Source: Gremmenia infestans
Taxonomy: Eukaryota > Ascomycota > Leotiomycetes > Helotiales > Hamatocanthoscyphaceae
Assembly: GCA_032629725.1 (NCBI GenBank)
Contig: JAFEVB010000004.1
Coordinates: 186,001-250,000 of the forward strand
Direction: 5' to 3'
DNA length: 64,000 nt
Each line of letters opens with the position of its first letter. Within the stretch, counting starts at the first letter, position 1. Below the pieces are notes generated by a model, which worked only from the letters and a program-made list of their open reading frames with translations, ran no database searches and was not told where the DNA came from. Made by a program: the position numbers and the translations under genes. Shown here piece by piece: positions 58,348-64,000 of this stretch.

Positions 58348-59185
58348 GCAGGATATAGTCCCTTCTTTCCTTAGGCCGAAGGTATGTCTTGTTATTGAGA
58401 TATGATTGTACGATTCATAGGGAAGCCGCATTTCATGGAGTTGTATCATAGCACGGCAGGAGTTTAAACAGCATCAACAGCACGAAGTCGTTTCTCAATA
58501 ATCAACACACTTCTCAAATCAAATACCATACAATACTAGTCCTACGAAGCTCACCCATCAACCTCGAGCTCACTCAGGACTCTTACAAAATTCATTCATC
58601 TGATGATCCATCCGTCCACACTCTCAGCCGCTCCGCCAAAGATTTGCTTCTTCGGCTTGGCCCGTGAGCGATCCAGACCTCGTCCCACTGCACTTTAGCA
58701 CGCTCCGCGATCCCATTACCATCCAATCACCTCCCCTGTCATCTGCAAGCATTTTACTTTTTCTTCTTTCGCTCCGTTCTCTCTGCCCCGCGCCGCGATC
58801 CACACCTCCCCCCTCCCTCACCTCTTAACAGTTCTTCTCACCACCCGCCCAACCTCTTTCCTCCCCATCAATTCTTCTCCGACGGCATTGATAACTCAAT
58901 GCCAAAGCAACAGAGAATCTTATAACATCACCAGCGAGCGACTTCTAGTCTTTGCGCGCGCTGTATACGGATAGAAAGACTTGTTTGCCCGCGATAAGGA
59001 TTACTTACGATAAGGGATTTTTTCTTCGTTTTAAAGAGAGAACTTGAAAAAGAGGCAAGACGGAGGGCGAAAGAGAGCCGTTGTTGGGTTTTGTATATAT
59101 TTCTTCTTCTAATTCATCGTTATCATCATCGGAGGAGAGAGAAAATACTGTGGAGACATCTCGAGGATTTGGAGAAAGCAGCGCA
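58348..59185. other. Intergenic and leader of the transporter gene
   Basis: This region is 0.84 kb. From 58540 to 58900 the plus strand is C/T-rich, as fungal promoters often are. No gene was seen. Confidence 0.5.
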
Positions 59186-60793
59186 ATGGCGGCAAAAGCG
59201 ACGGGCATTGAAAGCATCCATGAGGTTGGGCCGGGGGAGAGATATAAAGCGAGTGATGGACTCGAAGGTGTAGGTGGAGGGAGTGGGAGTATGGAGATGA
59301 GAGGCGAGAATGTGGTTGATGAGGCGGTGTTGGAGCAGGGCATTGAGGCTTTGGAGGGGAGAGGGAAGAAATGGTATGCTTATTTTATGACACGGGATTT
59401 CTGGTTGGTGCTTGTTATTGGGTATTTCCCCCTTCCTTTTCTATATCTCATATTTAAGGTTGAAAATGAAAACGTTACTAATGTATATGTGACCTTGTAG
59501 ACAAGTCCTCGCCCTCTGCATAACAGCAACAAACACCTTCTCCACCCTCCTCGTCAACAAAGGAACCTCCATCCCAGCCTTCCAAACCCTCTTCAACTAC
59601 GTCCTGCTCACTGCTCTCTACACCACCTACACCATCTATAAATACGGCGCGAAGAAGTATTTCAAGCTCCTGCTGGTTGATGGCTGGAAATATGTTATTC
59701 TGAGTTTTATGGATGTCGAGGGCAATTATTTTACCGTGCTTGCTTATCGCTATGTAAGTATACCTTTGCTGCTTGCTTACTTTGCAAACATTTGAACTGA
59801 ACTGAGCTGACGTTTGTGAATAGACGAATCTACTTTCCGCCCAACTGATTAATTTCTGGTCTATAATCTGCGTTGTTATAGTATCTTTTTTGCTTTTGAG
59901 AGTCAGGTATAAGTGGGCGCAAATCTTGGGGATTCTCATTTGCTGCGGTGGTATGGGATTACTCCTTGCTTCAGGTATGCAACTTCCTCTCCCCCCTATT
60001 CCCTCATTTCAAATATCCCCCCCTTCATTCCCCCCCCCTTTCCACCATCGTCTCAACCACCCCCTAACATCTCCACAGACCACATAACCTCCGGCTCTGG
60101 CGACTCGACCCCAACCCAAGTAAAAGGTGACATCTTCGCCCTAATCGGCGCCACCTTCTACGGCCTCTCCAACGTCTTCGAGGAATGGTTCGTATCCAAG
60201 CGTCCCATGTACGAGGTACTAGGAATGCTAGGCCTATTCGGTATAATTATCAACGGTCTCACGGCCGCGATTTTCGACCGCGATAGTTTTAGGACCGCGA
60301 CGTGGGATGGGCAGGTTGGGGGATATATCGTGGGGTATACCCTTGCGTTGGGAATTTTCTATTCGCGTGAGTCCCAATGCTTTTCCTTTCCGTCAATTAG
60401 ATCTTAACTCTTGTCTCGGTTGAGAAGATGAGATATGGAGTAATTAATCAATACTGACGGGGAATTGTACTTCCAGTGGCGCCGATTATCCTGCGCATGG
60501 CATCAGCTGCATTCTTCGACATCTCGCTCCTAACGGGCAATTTCTGGGGCGTTATTATCGGCATCAAGGTCTTCGGATACACCATCTACTACCTGTACCC
60601 TATTGCGTTCGTCATGATTGTCCTCGGCCTGGTGGTCTATTTCCTAGCTGGTAGTATGTTGGGCGATAGTTGGAAGCCTTGGTTGGGACGCTATCAGGAG
60701 GATGGTGTGGCCGGGTGGGGGACCGCGAAGAGGAAGGCTATTATGGAGGCGAGGAGGGAGGGCGCTACGGTTGCGGGTGAAGGGAGTGTTTAG
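59186..60793 (+). CDS. SLC35F1/F2-type solute transporter (DMT superfamily)
   Basis: Five exons encode about 410 residues with ten predicted membrane spans. After an acidic/Gly-rich cytosolic leader, the family pattern begins FWLVLVIGQVLALCITATNT and continues FQTLFNYVLLTALYTTYTIY, ILSFMDVEGNYFTVLAYRYT (the conserved DVEGN...YRYT motif), LINFWSIICVVIVSFLLLRV, DIFALIGATFYGLSNVFEEW and NFWGVIIGIKVFGYTIYYLY. The cytosolic tail is basic. Introns lie after LVLVIG, after AYRY, within LLAS/DHIT and within FYS/LAPI; each rejoins in frame. SLC35F-like proteins lie in Golgi or other endomembranes; substrate is unsettled for the fungal members. The first ATG in frame is 59186. Confidence 0.9.
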
Positions 60794-62450
60794 ATGTGAG
60801 GAGGGGAAGAAGGGAAGAGGTTTTTGGTAATGGTAGCAGTGGTGGTGGATATAGTAGATCTAGAGAGTTTAATGTTGATACTGTAATGCCATTCTGAACA
60901 CAAGTAAGTCAGTCAGTTATCGGGCGAGGAAATCCACGACGTCCATATATGCGAATAAAGTCCCATCTATCACTTGCTTGGCAGAACCTCTTCTTCAACC
61001 CAATTGCCAATCGTAATTACAATTCCATCCCACAGGTCCAGCTTGAGCCATACATACCACTCACCGATATACCTATCTCATATCCGTATAATTAGCTTTT
61101 CAACTTCCACTCGGGCTCCTACTATTCACTACGCAAAGATCTATATAACGTAGAGGATTACAAATAACTCTTCCTTACAAATGAACTTACTTAACATGCT
61201 TTGCTGGAACTGATGTTGGATCCTGCGAACCCCCCATTTTCTTAAGTCACGGTACTCCTGCAGCTGAGAAAAGCCTCTAGGAAATCTTACTTGATGTATT
61301 GCAGTGAATTATGCCATAATGGCATGAATGAAGTGGATAAATGAACGAATGGATGAGAATACTGACAACAAACTCATTCTGGTTTAACAAAGAGAAAAAG
61401 GGAGGAAGGTGGAGTTGCTCTTTGTTGGATGTACGTGGGACTAAGAGATGCGTGATTATAAGGCAATGAATGGTTGTTTTGGACGTTGGCCTAGAAGAGA
61501 TCAGCTCTAACATATCATGCAAGTATTCTTTTGGTGAACATGCGATATTTGCCTTCTGTATTCTTTTATAATTCGAACAATCACTCCCTCATGTTTCACT
61601 TCCCTACTATTAATATCAAAAAGCTCTCTTCCGCGACGAGAGGACTTAGGTATACGTATATAATCTACCTCCATCTAGGATTTCTAGAGTAAAGTAGAAA
61701 GACTAATCATAGGCATAAAGAGGGCGCAGGTTGTTTTATCTTTTCCTTTATTTGCTTATACCTTTTTTATATGTGTAGGTTCTATTTTCTTAAAATCTCG
61801 TTTTAAGTACGGTGTGTTAGGTCTGCATAAGATGAGCGGAGTTGAGTGAATAGTAAAGCCCCTAGTAAATCCTTCTTAATTGTATTTATTTCTTGATAGC
61901 AAACATAATTCATTTAGTAAGGGAGAGAGAAAGAAGTCATTGCAAGCGAGGGACCATCGACTACAATTCATTGTTTTCTAGGATAATGAGATATCTATTA
62001 TGCCTAGCTAGAATCATTTCTTTGCTATATACACACACTACACTGCCTTATCCCGACATTTATTCTAGACTTACTTCTCAAATCCCATCTTCTGCTATTC
62101 CTTTATACCTACAACCCTGACACTAAACAGGAACAAAGCTATTATTTACTACTTTAGACTTTTATCTCTAAACAGTGCTGGAGAATATAATATACATAGC
62201 CCGCCGAATTACAATACATATTCCCAACTATCTTTACATACACCACTAACGATCAAGCATCCACATTATGTTAAAAACACTTCCTAGTCGTCAGCAGGTA
62301 CCACTCCACATAACACTATATAGACCTGGCCCCTTTGCCTTTTTGGTTTGTTTTGTCTTATTGCTACGATTCTTGCGTTATACCGGCTTCATAGACTACT
62401 AAAATAGGGAGGGAAATCGCAATAAATGTCTATAGATCTTAGTGTTGGGA
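60794..62450. other. AT-rich gene-poor region
   Basis: This 1.7 kb region is increasingly AT-rich toward 62,000-62,300, with no coding signal. Small frames (61277-61522, 61893-62120) are not convincing. Composition and position beside decayed genes suggest old, mutated repeat sequence, but no element could be delimited. Confidence 0.4.
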
Positions 62451-62455
62451 TATAA

Positions 62456-62495
62456 GGACCGCATCGTAAACCGCATCACTAACCGCATCCTGACC
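62456..62495. repeat. Tandem ACCGCATC units, possible transposon end
   Basis: Three copies of the core ACCGCATC (GGACCGCATCGTA, AACCGCATCACTA, ACCGCATCCTGACC) sit with 12-13 nt spacing at 62459-62492. Short subterminal direct repeats like these occur at the ends of fungal DNA transposons and MITEs. A matching inverted end was not found in the window. Confidence 0.5.
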
Positions 62496-62819
62496 TTTCT
62501 AGTCATGTGATTTAGCGTAGCTTAGTTAGCGAAGAGGCATTACCTCTTTGCATCCTATAAGGATCGTAAGCAGGGTGAAGTAGGCGGTAGAATCAGTGAT
62601 ATGATAACTTCTAGAGAGCTAAGTGAAAGAGGGTTGAAGCCCCTTTTAATACAGTAACGCGCCTTAGCGCCACGCCAAGCCTCGCTAAAGTCTTGGCATC
62701 CACGTGCTCCACTTCCTGGATCCTCTGATCCTGACACATATCTGATTTATATTATGCTTTTATAGATTATAGTAATATTATTTATACTATTTTCTATTAT
62801 TATACTTGAAAATAATGCT

Positions 62820-63548
62820 TGCGAGAGTTTGACTCGGAGGATAACATTAACGCAGATCAACCCTATATTGTACGACAGCCGGATAACCAGTTTCAACACG
62901 AGGAGGCGGAGTATCCTGGGGTGGTATATGAGGTAGCATGCTCCCAAGATAGCAGAGACTTAGTCAAAGCAGTATGGACTTACATCTAATATTCAAACAC
63001 AAACATCAAGGCAGTTGTGGGGTTCGACTTTGGATACGGCAAAAGTAAGGAAGCGCGAGTATTGATGTGGCAGCCGCGGTATTTGAAAGAAGGAGAGGAA
63101 AGACTCGAAACGTTGGATGTTGAAGCAGTGATTGACTGTGAGGTACGTAATTTGTTGAGTTTGTCTAATGAAACCGGACTAACATCTGTAGCTTTTCCGA
63201 TTATTAGATGGAATCGCCACGAATACTACCAAGGCATTGCATCTTTCCCTTGATGTCTTCGCTGATGCCAAGGTAGAAGCCTTGAAATCTGAGAGGCTAC
63301 CACGCATTACGATCACATACCTAGAGCTTGCGGAGTTTTTGGAGAAAGCGGAGAGACTGCAACTAATAAAACAACCACCATTTGGGGAGGCAAGCACCAG
63401 AAAGAAATCGAGTCGGCGAACCAAGAAGAGGAGGCGTCCTTCAACTCTAATGGAACAACTCTCTTCTGATAGAGAGACGGAATATCGCAATGCAGAAAGA
63501 AAGGTGGAAGGGCGCGCGGTCGCCGAGGATAGTGACTTCCATGATTAG
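62820..63548 (+). pseudogene. 5'-truncated, nonsense-mutated gene of unknown function
   Basis: A protein-like frame starts at the edge of the AT-rich stretch (LREFDSEDNINADQPYIVRQ) and runs through YPGVVYEVACSQDSRDLVKA. It meets a single TAA (62986-62988) where the neighbouring codons suggest CAA, then goes on KAVVGFDFGYGKSKEARVLM. A 50-nt GTACGT-TAG intron leads to FRLLDGIATNTTKALHLSLD and ITYLELAEFLEKAERL, with a basic C-terminus. The order EVA.SQ...L......YI..S...I..VVG.D..Y recalls large uncharacterised protein families of filamentous fungi that look like PD-(D/E)XK/Uma2-type folds. I hold that loosely. No start codon or 5' exon is visible, so the gene appears cut at 62820. Confidence 0.55.
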
Positions 63549-63743
63549 ACTAGCGGTGGTATTGATATGCTGGAAAGGAGACAGACCTGCAGGACAAGGA
63601 AAGGAGACAGATAAGTACCAAGCTGCCAGGCCTTAATACATTGGAGAAGTGTCTAATTGGGATCTGCATAAATTGAACTAACATAGTACCTATATACACT
63701 CCTCCTTCCACTTTCGACCTCTATCGAAGATGGATTCGACATC

Positions 63744-64000
63744 CTAGCACATCAAATTCCAAATAAAGAATTCAGGCGTTCCGTTCCAACGTTCAGGCTG
63801 TGGGCTTGAAATGGTCTCTACTGTTTCCTCTGCTATCGTCTTTTCGTGCCCAGTTCGAGATTTTCTCCCCTGAGCGTCGTGAGCGTCGCGTCGAGCAATC
63901 TTGCGGGCATGTGCGAGCTCCTGCTCCTGTAGCCGCCATCTCCGCTCTTCTCTTCTCTCTTCTGCAGCTGCTTCTTGATCCCGAACTCGTTGTCGTCTTA
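63744..64000 (-). CDS. Partial gene, Arg/Glu-rich C-terminus, runs off window
   Basis: One frame is open from the window edge to TAG at 63744-63746, 85 codons. It begins RRQRVRDQEAAAEERREERR and continues WRLQEQELAHARKIARRDA, a strongly helical charged segment. It ends ISSPQPERWNGTPEFFIWNL before the stop. The 5' part lies beyond 64000. Composition might suit a coiled-coil protein or the tail of a transposase. Nothing decides between them. Confidence 0.4.
   Translation of the reverse strand, partial: RRQRVRDQEAAAEERREERRWRLQEQELAHARKIARRDAHDAQGRKSRTGHEKTIAEETVETISSPQPERWNGTPEFFIWNLMC

Noticed and set aside
1..64000. tRNA, rRNA, snRNA genes and CRISPR arrays
   Set aside because: No cloverleaf-like A/B box pairs, 5S-like sequence, snRNA signatures or regularly spaced repeats were seen by eye. 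A covariance-model search was not possible here.

Overview
The window is nuclear DNA of a filamentous ascomycete (Pezizomycotina). The evidence is short spliceosomal introns (about 46-75 nt) with CTAAC/CTGAC-type branch sites and a recognisable filamentous-fungal gene set: hacA with an apparent unconventional intron, a Zn2Cys6 regulator, a WSC/DUF1996 secreted protein, CysA-type serine acyltransferase and the 20.9 kDa complex I subunit. The protein sequences look Leotiomycete-like (Helotiales), but that placement is an impression from memory. No rRNA, tRNA or CRISPR was found.

Layout. 0.4-4.7 kb: ribosomal protein L38 (-), a small conserved protein with an apparent frameshift (+), and a secreted DUF1996-WSC protein (-). 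6.7-9.9 kb: a CobW/ZNG1-type GTPase (+), then a decayed cupin gene. 9.9-15.0 kb: tyrosine phosphatase (-) divergent from a CCDC97-like protein (+), mitoribosomal mS45 (+), COX16 (-). 15.2-25.5 kb: the 12-exon checkpoint kinase MEC1/ATR (+), followed tail to tail by the fork-protection protein CSM3/TIPIN (-). 25.7-28.2 kb: a complex I subunit (+) and the tRNA adenosine deaminase TAD2 (-). 30.4-32.1 kb: the unfolded-protein-response regulator hacA (+) with uORF, conventional intron and predicted Ire1 intron. 32.9-36.2 kb: divergent BRL1 (-) and IWS1 (+). 38.5-44.7 kb: a small orphan protein and a NirA-like Zn2Cys6 factor. 46.9-51.6 kb: a SREBP-type bHLH factor (+) and pyruvate decarboxylase (-). 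52.2-53.1 kb: remnants of a membrane-protein gene. 54.1-60.8 kb: a 53-residue basic protein (-), a conserved fungal protein (-), CysA-like acyltransferase (+) and an SLC35F transporter (+). 60.8-64 kb: an AT-rich, gene-poor stretch with repeat-like sequence, a truncated and nonsense-mutated gene, and a partial gene leaving the window.

Most genes are housekeeping and are not functionally clustered. Exceptions of interest are the checkpoint neighbours MEC1-CSM3, several tight divergent pairs (phosphatase/CCDC97-like, COX16/MEC1, CSM3/complex I, BRL1/IWS1) that probably share promoters, and the hacA locus, where one stretch is open in two frames joined by a 20-nt intron. Three decayed genes with C-to-T or G-to-A type stops suggest past repeat-induced or spontaneous decay. 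Splice sites were placed by hand from consensus sites and reading-frame continuity.
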